Positions 1 through 7,365 of a DNA stretch of 64,000 bases are shown here, in pieces. This stretch comes from JACVRW01 sp963821275 (lineage in GTDB: Bacteria; Actinomycetota; Thermoleophilia; Solirubrobacterales; Thermoleophilaceae). Location of the stretch: NCBI GenBank assembly GCA_963821275.1, contig CAWGDF010000006.1:124001-188000 (forward strand), read 5' to 3'. Each line of letters begins with the position of its first letter. Within the stretch, counting starts at the first letter, position 1. The translations under genes and the position numbers were made by a program. The notes under the pieces are model-generated. The model did not search any database, was not told where the DNA came from, and worked only from the letters and a program-made list of their open reading frames with translations.

Positions 1-80
1 GCCATGACCTGCGACACCGCCGGCGGAAGCGGGGTCGGGCCCGCGGTCATGAGGTACTGCTTCAGATACGGATCGGCCAC
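1..80 (-). CDS. Class V aminotransferase, N-terminal fragment
   Basis: Only the first 26 codons lie in the window; the gene runs off the left edge. The GTG at 80 opens a peptide reading VADPYLKQYLMTAGPTPLPP, which is the typical beginning of alanine/serine-glyoxylate aminotransferases (class V, PLP-dependent). The TAGPTPLPP segment is the conserved substrate-loop start of that family. These enzymes transfer an amino group between alanine or serine and glyoxylate or a related keto acid in the cytoplasm. It sits downstream of the ilvC/DUF4190 pair on the same strand. No clear Shine-Dalgarno precedes it. The assignment rests on a short stretch, so the exact substrate is unknown. Confidence 0.55.
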   Translation of the reverse strand, partial: MADPYLKQYLMTAGPTPLPPAVSQVM

Positions 81-98
81 GGACCAGCGAGGTTAGCG

Positions 99-750
99 TC
101 AGCTCAGGAGGTGAACCGCTCCCCGGGCCAGGGCCAGCGTGAGCCGCACGCTCGCCCTGATGCTGTCGGTCTCGTCGAACTCGTTCTCGAGGTCCCGCTG
201 GAACTCATCGTCGCTCACCGCGAGCGCGGCGAGGAGCACCCAGAACGCCGTTGCCAGGAGGGAGAGCACGAGGCTGACGATGCCGATGACGAAGCCGGCC
301 TGGGCCAGGCCGCGGTTCTTGCGGGTCTCGCCCGCGTCGACTTTCTGCTTGCCCTTGCGGGAGTAGATGATCCCGGCGATGGCGCAGCCGATCGAGACGA
401 TGCTCGAGAGCCCGCCGCTGAAGAGCAGCAGGCCGCCGGCCACGAGCGAGAGCACGAAGCCGGCCACCGCGGACCCGTTGTCGGGCTCGGGCGGCTGACC
501 GTAGCCCCACGGCGGCTGCTGGTAGCCCGGAGGCGGCTGCTGCCAGCCCCCGGGCGGGGGCGGCTGGGTCGGAGGCTGCGGCGGAGCGGCCGGCGGCCCC
601 GGGGCGGGTGCCTGCGGGCCCGGCAGCGGGTGCCTGCGGCGCCGGAGCGGGAATGGGCTGGGTCGGCGCCTCGGCCGGGCGGCCGCCCAGCTCGGGCTCG
701 GGCCCGGCCGGCTCGGGCGGCAGGAAACCTCCGCTCCGCTCCTCGTTCAT
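99..750 (-). pseudogene. DUF4190-type membrane protein, frameshifted
   Basis: Two frames together make one plausible protein. The ATG at 750 opens a Pro/Ala/Gln-rich cytoplasmic N-terminus (MNEERSGGFLPPEPAGPEPE). Around 600-640 the sensible frame changes by one base into APGPPAAPPQPP and then PGGWQQPPPGYQQPPWGYG. Two transmembrane helices follow (GFVLSLVAGGLLLFSGGLSS and GFVIGIVSLVLSLLATAFWV) with a basic loop between them, ending at the TGA at 99-101. A proline/tyrosine-rich head followed by two helices is the usual form of DUF4190 proteins, whose role is unknown. The start lies 1 nt after the ilvC stop, so the two are probably cotranscribed. The break is in a GC repeat tract and may be a sequencing indel. 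Confidence 0.6.
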
Positions 751-751
751 C

Positions 752-1741
752 TCAGAACTCCGTGTCGATCCAGTCCATCATCGAGCGCAGCTCCTTGCCC
801 TCGCGCTCGATCTGGTGGTTCTTCTGCTCCTCGCGCATGCGCAGGAAGTTCTCCTGCCCGGCGCGGTTCTCCGCGATCCACTCGCGCGCGAAGTCGCCCG
901 ACCGGATCTCGGCCAGGATCTCCTGCATCACCGCGCGGGTGGGATCGCCGATCACCCGGCGACCGCGGGTCAGATCCCCGTACTCGGCGGTGTTCGAGAT
1001 CGAGTAGCGCATCCCGGAGATGCCCTTCTCGTACATCAGGTCGACGATCAGCTTGAGCTCGTGGAGGCACTCGAAGTAGGCCAGCCGCGGGTCGTAGCCA
1101 GCCTCGACCAGCGTCTCGTACCCCGCCCTGACGAGCTCGGTCACGCCGCCGCACAGGACCGCCTGCTCGCCGAACAGGTCGGTCTCGGTCTCGTCCTTGA
1201 AGCTGGTCTCGATCACCCCGGCGCGGGTGCAGCCGATGCCCTTGGCGTAGGCCAGCACCAGGTCGCGCGCCTCGCCCGAAGCGTCACGGTGGATCGCCAC
1301 CAGGCCGGGCACGCCGTTGCCCTCCAGGTACTGCCGCCGCACCAGGTGGCCCGGCCCCTTGGGCGCCACCATGCCCACGTCCACCTCCGGGCCGGGGTCG
1401 ATCTGCTCGAAGTGGATCGAGAAGCCATGGGCGAACATGAGCAGGTTGCCGGGCGCGATCCCGTCGCGGATCTCGGCCTCCCAGATCTCGGCCTGCTTCT
1501 CGTCGGGGAGCAGGACCGTCACCACGTCGCCCGCGCTGGTGGCGTCGGCGACAGACCCGACGCGCACTCCGTCCTCGCGCGCCTTCTCGACCGACTCGGA
1601 CCCCTCGCGCAGCCCCACCACCACCTCCACCCCGGAGTCCTTGAGGTTGAGCGCGTGAGCGTGGCCCTGGGAGCCGTAGCCGAGGATGGCCACGGTCTTG
1701 CCCTCGAGGCGGGAGAGGTCGGCGTCCTGGTCGTAGATCAT
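752..1741 (-). CDS. ilvC: Ketol-acid reductoisomerase (class I)
   Basis: IlvC converts acetolactate or acetohydroxybutyrate to the dihydroxy acid in valine, leucine and isoleucine synthesis, using NADPH and two Mg2+. The 329-residue length is normal for the short class I enzyme. The Rossmann motif GYGSQGHAHALNLKDSG is near residue 22, and the following loop with LREGSESVEKA fits the NADPH-specific type. The C-terminal knotted domain carries the metal-binding DLFGEQAVLCGG segment. The start is the ATG at 1741 (MIYDQDADLSRLEGK). ilvB and ilvN lie 18 kb away in this window rather than directly upstream, so ilvC has its own leader (1742-1970). Confidence 0.95.
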   Translation of the reverse strand: MIYDQDADLSRLEGKTVAILGYGSQGHAHALNLKDSGVEVVVGLREGSESVEKAREDGVRVGSVADATSAGDVVTVLLPDEKQAEIWEAEIRDGIAPGNLLMFAHGFSIHFEQIDPGPEVDVGMVAPKGPGHLVRRQYLEGNGVPGLVAIHRDASGEARDLVLAYAKGIGCTRAGVIETSFKDETETDLFGEQAVLCGGVTELVRAGYETLVEAGYDPRLAYFECLHELKLIVDLMYEKGISGMRYSISNTAEYGDLTRGRRVIGDPTRAVMQEILAEIRSGDFAREWIAENRAGQENFLRMREEQKNHQIEREGKELRSMMDWIDTEF

Positions 1742-1753
1742 CGGAGCGGGACT

Positions 1754-1822
1754 CTAGATGACTGATTCCACGACCCCGCGCGCGCGGATGACGCACGGAT
1801 ACCGTCGCCGGATCGGGGTCAT
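1754..1822 (-). promoter_or_regulatory. Possible 22-codon leader peptide before ilvC
   Basis: An ATG at 1822 opens a 22-residue frame ending in PCVIRARGVVESVI, with its TAG 12 nt upstream of the ilvC start. Seven of the 22 residues are Val or Ile, most of them near the end. That would fit an attenuator leader for a branched-chain amino acid gene. The ribosome site upstream is weak, and the last codons are part of the inverted repeat, so coincidence is quite possible. Confidence 0.2.
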
Positions 1823-1967
1823 CGGCGGACGTCCCCGCTCCGGGCCGGGCCAGCCCGGCCCCTCGCGCACTGCCGATACCTCCGGGTATCGGCTTCGCCC
1901 TGCTTCCCCCGCCCGGCTCGGTCCCGAGCGCCCCCGCACACACGCGGCCGCGGAATCAATCATCTAG
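1754..1967. repeat. 214-bp segment bounded by 19-bp inverted repeats
   Basis: The left end (1754-1772, CTAGATGACTGATTCCACG) and the reverse complement of the right end (1949-1967) match at 17 of 19 positions. The similarity continues inward as CG-alternating sequence that differs mostly by C/T transitions. A perfect 9-bp stem closed by a TCCG loop (GCCGATACC/GGTATCGGC, about 1872-1893) sits off-centre. The segment lies between the menE stop and the ilvC start. It has the shape of a small non-autonomous mobile element or of a structured leader. No second copy was seen in this window and no clear target duplication flanks it. Confidence 0.5.
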
Positions 1968-1970
1968 TCG

Positions 1971-3240
1971 TCAGCGCCCGCCGAGCCGATCCCTCAGCAG
2001 CTTGCCGGCGGCGTTGCGCGGCAGCCGCTCGACCACGTGAAGGGCCTTCGGCACTCCGGCGGGCGCGAGCCGCTCACGGCACCAGTCGCGTAGCTCGTCG
2101 GCCGACGCCGCCTCCCGCAGCACGACGAACGCGGTCACAGCCTCGCCCCACTCCGGGTCGGGCAGCCCGGCCACGCCGGCGTCGGCCACCGCGGGATGGG
2201 TGAGCAGCGCCTGCTCGACCTCGAGCGGCGCCACGTTCTCCCCGCCGGTCACGATCAGCTCCTTCAGCCGGCCCTCGACGTGGAGCCGGCCGTGCTCGTC
2301 GAGGCGGCCCAGGTCGCCGGTGTGCAACCAGCCGTCGGCTGCCAGCTCGCCCCGCGCGACCATCGGGCCCGCGGATCAGGATCTCCTCCTCCTCGATCCC
2401 GACCTCGACGCCGCGGAGCGGGCGGCCGGGGATCCCCGCCACCACCTGCGAGGCGGTCTCGGTCATGCCGTAGACCGGCACGGCCGGTATGTCTGCGGAC
2501 TCCGCCCATTCGAGCAGCCCGGCCGGCACCGGGCCGCCGCCGAGTGCGATCCCCCGGAGCGTCGGACTCCGCGACAGCCCCGCCTCGCGGAGGCGCTCGA
2601 GCATCGTGGGGACCAGCGAGGCCAGGGTGACCCCCTCCGACTCGAGGGCGCCGCGAACGCGCGCGGTGTCGAACGTCTCGTGCAGCACCGCCGTGGTGGC
2701 GGCGATGACCGAGCGCAGCAGCACGGCAAGGCCTCCGACATGGAACAGCGGCAGCGGGCACAGCCAGCGGTCCCCCGTCCCGAGGGGGAAGGCGTCGGCC
2801 GAGGCCGCGGCACTGGCCCGCTGGTTGGCGTAGGTCAGCTCCACTGCCTTTGGCCGGCCGGTGGTGCCCGACGTGTGCATCACGCAATGGACGGCGTCGG
2901 GGTCGACCGTGGTTCGCAGCGGGACATCCGCCTCCTCGCCCGCGAGCGGTTCGGTGACGGTCACGCGGGCGCCGCTGCGCACGGGCGCCCGGGGGTCGAG
3001 CGGCACCAGCGCCGCTCCGAGTCGGGGCAGCGCGTGCAGCAGAGCGCAGAAGTCCTCCCCGGCGGGGAGCGTGGTGGCCACCCGGTCGCCCGCCTGCACC
3101 CCGAGCGCGGCGAGGCGGCGCGCGCTGACCGAGGCGGCGCGGTCCAGCTGCGCATGGCTGAGAGCCCGTCCGCCGGCGAGCAGCGCGGGGTGGTCGGGGC
3201 GCGTGCGCGCTGCTCTGCCAAGCCACTCGTCCAGCGCAAC
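1971..3240 (-). pseudogene. menE: o-Succinylbenzoate-CoA ligase, frameshifted
   Basis: MenE activates o-succinylbenzoate with ATP and CoA in menaquinone synthesis. The upstream frame contains the AMP-binding motif HTSGTTGRPKAVELTYAN, the GGGPVP loop and YGMTETASQV. The downstream frame has GWLHTGDLGRLDEHGRLH, GRLKELIVTGGENV and the C-terminal lysine motif RNAAGKLLRDRL. They join at about 2363-2372, where removing one C from a CCC run restores IRGP-MVARGELAADGW. The upstream frame stays open to about 3240 with a MenE-like N-terminus (VALDEWLGRAARTRPDHPAL), yet it has no ATG, GTG or TTG there; the first usable codon is the GTG at 3099. The true start is therefore unresolved. It is divergent from menB. 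Confidence 0.75.
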
Positions 3241-3257
3241 TATCGTACGGGGCCGCG

Positions 3258-4127
3258 ATGACCACCCGGGAATGGACCGAGGAGCAGGCCCAGCGCCGGG
3301 TCCGTTCGGCCGCCGACTGGCGGGCCGAGGGCGACTACGCCGACATCCGCTACGAGGTCGCCGGCGGAATCGCCAAGCTGACGATCGACCGGCCGGAGGT
3401 GCGCAACGCGTTCCGCCCGGAGACGCTGATCGAGCTCTCGGACGCGTTCGAGCGCGCTCGCGAGGACACCGAGGTGGGCGTGGTGGTGCTCACCGGCGAG
3501 GGACCGCTCGCGTTCTGCTCGGGCGGCGACCAGCGTGTGCGCGGCGATGCCGGCTATGTGCCCTCGGGGGCGTCGGTGGGCCGCTTCCACGTGACCGACC
3601 TGCACGTGCAGATGCGGCGCCTGCCGAAGCCGGTCGTGGCCATGGTGGCGGGCTACGCCATCGGCGGAGGCCACGTGCTGCACGTGGTCTGCGACCTCAC
3701 GATCGCGGCCGACAACGCCCGTTTCGGGCAGACCGGCCCCCAGGTGGGGAGCTTCGACGGCGGCTTCGGCGCCAGCCTGCTCGCCGCCCAGCTCGGGCCC
3801 AAGAAGGCAAAGGAGATCTGGTTCCTGTGCCGGCAATACACGGCCGCCGAGGCGCTCGAGATGGGGCTCGTGAACACGGTCGTGCCGCTGGAGGAGCTCG
3901 AGGAGGAGACGGTGCGATGGTGCCGGGAGATGCTGGAGCTCTCGCCGTTCTCGCTGCGGCTGCTGAAGGCCAGCTTCAACGCCGCCGAGGACGGCCTCGC
4001 CGGTATACAACAGCTCGCGCACGACGCGAACCTCCTCTTCTACATGAGCGAGGAGGCGCAGGAGGGCCGGGACGCCTACCGCGAGCGCCGGCGACCGGAC
4101 TTCTCCAGGTTCCCCAAGAGGCCTTGA
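3258..4127 (+). CDS. menB: 1,4-Dihydroxy-2-naphthoyl-CoA synthase
   Basis: A crotonase-fold enzyme that closes the second ring of the naphthoquinone nucleus from o-succinylbenzoyl-CoA. The 289-residue product has FCSGGDQRVRGD (oxyanion hole), VAGYAIGGGHVLHVVCDLTI and the MenB-specific GQTGPQVGSFDGGFG, followed by the C-terminal RPDFSRFPKRP typical of MenB rather than generic enoyl-CoA hydratases. The ATG at 3258 starts just past the 5' end of the opposing menE frame, so the two genes diverge with almost no spacer. Its stop overlaps the menA start (TTGA). Confidence 0.95.
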   Translation: MTTREWTEEQAQRRVRSAADWRAEGDYADIRYEVAGGIAKLTIDRPEVRNAFRPETLIELSDAFERAREDTEVGVVVLTGEGPLAFCSGGDQRVRGDAGYVPSGASVGRFHVTDLHVQMRRLPKPVVAMVAGYAIGGGHVLHVVCDLTIAADNARFGQTGPQVGSFDGGFGASLLAAQLGPKKAKEIWFLCRQYTAAEALEMGLVNTVVPLEELEEETVRWCREMLELSPFSLRLLKASFNAAEDGLAGIQQLAHDANLLFYMSEEAQEGRDAYRERRRPDFSRFPKRP

Positions 4128-4999
4128 GCCATCTGCGGCTCTGGCTGGTCGCGGCGCGGCCGCGCACGCTGCCGGCGGCGGTGGCTCCGGTGCTCGTGGG
4201 CACGGCGCTGGCGGGGTCGGAGGGCGTGTTTCGGGCGCTCCCCTTCGTGGCCGCGTTGATGGGAAGCGTGTTCATCCAGATCGGCACCAACCTCTCGAAC
4301 GACTACTCCGACGCCCGCCGCGGTGCGGACACCGAGGACCGGCTGGGCCCGGTGCGCGTGACCGCCGGGGGTCTCATGCCCCCGCGCCGGGTGCTGGTGG
4401 GGACCTACGTGGCCTTCGGGATCGCGGTGGCGGCCGGCCTCTACCTGGCGGCCGTGGCGGGCTGGGAGCTCCTGGTGGTGGGCGGCGCCTCGATCCTGGC
4501 GGGCGTGCTCTACACCGGCGGGCCGCGTCCCTACGGCTACGAGGGCCTGGGCGAGCTCTTCGTCTTCCTGTTCTTCGGGATCGTCGCGGTGGCGGGGTCG
4601 TACTTCGCCCAGACCGAGGAGCTGCGCTGGGAGGCGCTCGCACTGGCCGTACCGGTGGGCCTGCTTGCGGCGGCCATCCTGGTCGTGAACAACGTGCGGG
4701 ACATCGACACCGACCGGCGCGCCGGCAAGCGCACGCTGGCGGTGAAGCTCGGCCGGGAGCGGACGCGCAAGCTGTTCACGGTGATGATCGCCGTCGCCTT
4801 CCTGGTGCCCCCGGTGCTCGTGCCGAGCCTCTCCCCCTGGGTCCTGCTGGCCTGGGCTGCGCTCCCGCTGGCCCCTTCGCTGGTCCGGACCGTCGGCACC
4901 CGTACCGACGGACCCGCGCTCAACCAGGCGCTGGCCGGGACCGGCCGGCTCCTTGCTCTGTACTCCCTTCTGCTGGCCCTGGGCGTGCTGCTGTCGTGA
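4124..4999 (+). CDS. menA: 1,4-Dihydroxy-2-naphthoate polyprenyltransferase
   Basis: An integral membrane UbiA-family prenyltransferase that attaches the isoprenoid tail to DHNA. The TTG at 4124 overlaps the menB stop and gives a protein of 291 residues beginning LSHLRLWLVAARPRTLPAA, the standard MenA N-terminus. The first Asp-rich motif reads NLSNDYSDARRGADT and the second NNVRDIDTDRRAGKRT; both bind Mg2+-diphosphate. About eight hydrophobic helices follow the usual pattern. The stop overlaps the menC start (GTGA), so menB-menA-menC are translationally coupled. Confidence 0.93.
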   Translation: MSHLRLWLVAARPRTLPAAVAPVLVGTALAGSEGVFRALPFVAALMGSVFIQIGTNLSNDYSDARRGADTEDRLGPVRVTAGGLMPPRRVLVGTYVAFGIAVAAGLYLAAVAGWELLVVGGASILAGVLYTGGPRPYGYEGLGELFVFLFFGIVAVAGSYFAQTEELRWEALALAVPVGLLAAAILVVNNVRDIDTDRRAGKRTLAVKLGRERTRKLFTVMIAVAFLVPPVLVPSLSPWVLLAWAALPLAPSLVRTVGTRTDGPALNQALAGTGRLLALYSLLLALGVLLS

Positions 5000-6003
5000 G
5001 ACGTACGCTGCTCCGGCTCTCCATCCCGTTCAAGCGGCCGTTCGTGACGGCCGGAGGCGTAGTGACCGCGCGCGACCTGCTGCTCCTCCGCCTCGAGACC
5101 GCCGACGGCTTTGCCGGCTACGGCGAGGCGGCGCCGTTCGAGCCCTACGACGGAGTGCCGCTGGAGCGGGCGGTGGCGGCGCTCACCGGTGGCGGCGGCC
5201 GCCGTCCCCCGCAGGCGCGGGCCGCGGAGGAGATCGCGCGCCTCGACCTGGACGCCCGGCGCGAGGGCCGGCCGCTCGCGGAGCCCGCCAAGGACGCCCT
5301 GCCGGTGAACCTCACCCTGGGAGCGGGGCCCTCGGAAGAGGTGGCGGCGCAGGCCACCGATGGGCTGCGAGCGGGCTACGCCTGCTTCAAGGTCAAGGTT
5401 GGCCTGCCCGACGACGCCGACCGGGTGGCTGCGGTCCGCCAGGCCGTGGGCCCGTGGCCGGCGCTGCGGCTGGACGCCAACGGCGCCTGGTCCGTGGACG
5501 AGGCCGTGCGGTCGATACGGGCCCTCGAGGACCAGGATCTGGAGTTCGTCGAGCAGCCCTGCGCGACGCTCGAGGAGCTGGCTCAGGTGCGCCAGCGGGT
5601 GTCCACGCCGCTCGCCGCCGACGAGCCGATCGCCACGCCGGACGACGTCGGCAGGGCGATCGATCTCGAGGCCTGCGACGTCGTCAACGTGAAGCTGGCG
5701 GGCAGCGGCGGCTTCGGGCCGGCGCGTGAGCTGATCCGCACAGCCCGCTCGGCGGGCCTGTCCGCCTTCTTGTCCAGCACCCTCGACGGTCCCTGGGGCA
5801 TCGCGGCCGCACTTCAGCTGGCCGCGGCGGAGAACCTCTCGCTGGCCTGCGGTCTGGGCACGCTCGAGCTGTTCGAGGGCGGGATGGCGGCGGCGCTGCC
5901 GGCACCCCGCCGGGGAACGCTGCGGGTCCCGGCGGGGCCCGGCCTGGGTGTGGCCGTGGACGACGAGGCGCTGGCGGAGGTGACCGTCGAGCGCCTCGCC
6001 TGA
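4996..6003 (+). CDS. menC: o-Succinylbenzoate synthase
   Basis: An enolase-superfamily dehydratase producing o-succinylbenzoate from SHCHC. The 335-residue protein has the capping-domain start (LSIPFKRPFVTAGG), the catalytic lysine strand FKVKVGLPDD, the metal ligands in LRLDANGAW, FVEQP and AADEPI, and the second catalytic lysine in VNVKLAGSGG. Muconate-lactonizing enzymes and dipeptide epimerases share this fold; the position inside a men operon decides for MenC. The GTG at 4996 overlaps the menA stop. The gene converges on the secreted-protein gene at 6017. Confidence 0.9.
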   Translation: MRRTLLRLSIPFKRPFVTAGGVVTARDLLLLRLETADGFAGYGEAAPFEPYDGVPLERAVAALTGGGGRRPPQARAAEEIARLDLDARREGRPLAEPAKDALPVNLTLGAGPSEEVAAQATDGLRAGYACFKVKVGLPDDADRVAAVRQAVGPWPALRLDANGAWSVDEAVRSIRALEDQDLEFVEQPCATLEELAQVRQRVSTPLAADEPIATPDDVGRAIDLEACDVVNVKLAGSGGFGPARELIRTARSAGLSAFLSSTLDGPWGIAAALQLAAAENLSLACGLGTLELFEGGMAAALPAPRRGTLRVPAGPGLGVAVDDEALAEVTVERLA

Positions 6004-6016
6004 CACACGGGGGCGT

Positions 6017-6588
6017 CTAGAAACCGAACAGCCGGTAGCGAATGGTCGCGTCGCCCAGGACGGTGTCGTCGGTCAGCGCCTCGACGCCGAAGGCGTCGTT
6101 GAGGGCCGCCGCCGCGCCTGCGGTCAGGGTGGTGCCCACCGGCCCGACGACCACGCGGCCGCCTCGGAACCGGAGTCGGGCGTCCGAATAGTCCAGGTCG
6201 AGCAGCGCGACCCGGGCCGAGCCGTTGACCCGGCCGAACAGCTGGCCGCGCAACAGCTTGATGTCGAAGTCGGTGAGCTCGACGGTGGTGGACCCGGCGG
6301 TCAGCGAGATGCCGCCCCGGTGCCGGATGACGCCGCTCCGCAGCGCGCTGCGCAGCGGGTTGCTGATCGGGAACGAGTAGGTGGCCCCGTTCAGCGAAGC
6401 CGGCTCGACCGCTCCCGGCGCGACGCCCAGGCTGCCGAGCGCCGAAAGGGTGCCCGGGTCGACCTCGAGCTTCGTGGAGCCGTAGGACCCGCCGCCCCAC
6501 GAGTGATGCTCGCCCCCGCCGAGGCGGCCGGCGCGAGCGCCATGAGCGCCGCCAGCGCGGCCACCAGCACGATGACTCTGCGATGCAC
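6017..6588 (-). pseudogene. Secreted HtaA-like protein, frameshifted after the signal peptide
   Basis: The GTG at 6588 has a near-perfect GGAGGT ribosome site 5 nt upstream and encodes a signal peptide (VHRRVIVLVAALAALMALAP, then AASA). The mature part lies in the next frame: GEHHSWGGGSYGSTKLEVDP onward to IRYRLFGF, about 165 residues of beta-rich sequence with GVIRHRGGISL and TDFDIKLLRGQLFGRVNGSA. This resembles the HtaA-like secreted domain common in Solirubrobacterales; function there is unknown. One added G in the five-G run near 6512 would restore a single frame, so an assembly indel is likely. It lies 36 bp downstream of menH on the same strand. Confidence 0.6.
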
Positions 6589-6624
6589 TGCGTACCTCCC
6601 TGTTGGATGGTGTTCCGCAGCGAG

Positions 6625-7356
6625 CTACGAGCGCCGCGGCGGGGTCGGTTGGCCGATTGGCGCTCCGACCTCGTCCAGAAAGGCCACGATCAGCTCGGCG
6701 ACCCTTGCGGGCCGCTGCAACTGCGGGGCATGGCCGGCGTCGCCCACGATGGCCGCGCGGCCGCGCGGCGCGGTGTCCGCCAGGCGGCGCGCCGCCTGCC
6801 CGTAGGCCTCGTCGCGGGCGCCGGCCACGGCCAGCAGCGGCAGCTCGAGCAAGAGCAGCCCGCCCCATACCGGTTCCAGCACGCCCTGGCCGGCGGTGCG
6901 GAGCAGGAGTGCGAGCTGCCGCGGATCCTGGCTGAGACGGCCCGGGCGCTGCGCTTCGACCAGCGAGTCGGACTGGTCGGCGAACAGTGGCTGGCGCTCC
7001 CAGATCCCGACCACGTCCTCGATCGAGGCGGTCTCCATCCACGCGGCCAGCCGCTCGTCCGCCTCGGCCCGCGCGCTGCGCGTCGCCGGCTCGTCGACGC
7101 CGGCGGTGGCCCCGACGGTGATCACCCCGGTGTACCGCTCCGGGTCGCGCAGGGCGGCCCGCAGCGCGAGCCTCCCGCCGAGGGAGTAGCCGGCCAGCAC
7201 GCGCCCCTCCCCCGCCTCGGCTATCTCGGCCAAGCGGCCCTCGAGCATGTGCTCGCGATGATCGAGGAGGACGCTCGGATAGCGTTCGGGCAGGAGCTCC
7301 GCGACGGGCCGCCAGGCGTCCCCACGCTGCATGAAGCCCGGGATGAAAAGCACCAT
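6625..7356 (-). CDS. menH: Alpha/beta hydrolase, probable SHCHC synthase
   Basis: MenH eliminates pyruvate from SEPHCHC to form SHCHC, the step between MenD and MenC. The 243-residue protein starts at the ATG at 7356 (MVLFIPGFMQRGDAW). It has the oxyanion strand LFIPGFMQ, the nucleophile elbow GYSLGGRLALRAAL (Ser), and a late His in GDAGHAPQLQRP. Its divergent start lies only 9 bp from menD, which supports MenH over a generic hydrolase. Both messages must be nearly leaderless, or their promoters lie inside the opposing gene. Confidence 0.8.
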   Translation of the reverse strand: MVLFIPGFMQRGDAWRPVAELLPERYPSVLLDHREHMLEGRLAEIAEAGEGRVLAGYSLGGRLALRAALRDPERYTGVITVGATAGVDEPATRSARAEADERLAAWMETASIEDVVGIWERQPLFADQSDSLVEAQRPGRLSQDPRQLALLLRTAGQGVLEPVWGGLLLLELPLLAVAGARDEAYGQAARRLADTAPRGRAAIVGDAGHAPQLQRPARVAELIVAFLDEVGAPIGQPTPPRRS

Positions 7357-7365
7357 CGCTCGCAG

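Noticed and set aside
34..98. Terminator in the short spacer before the DUF4190 gene
   Set aside because: No stem longer than 5 bp is visible.
608..1765. Long plus-strand ORF antisense to ilvC
   Set aside because: Arg/Ala/His-rich shadow frame typical of high-G+C DNA; ilvC is unmistakable on the other strand.
1758..1967. 69-codon ORFs on both strands of the ilvC leader
   Set aside because: They arise from the inverted-repeat structure; neither looks like a protein, although a shorter leader peptide is noted separately.
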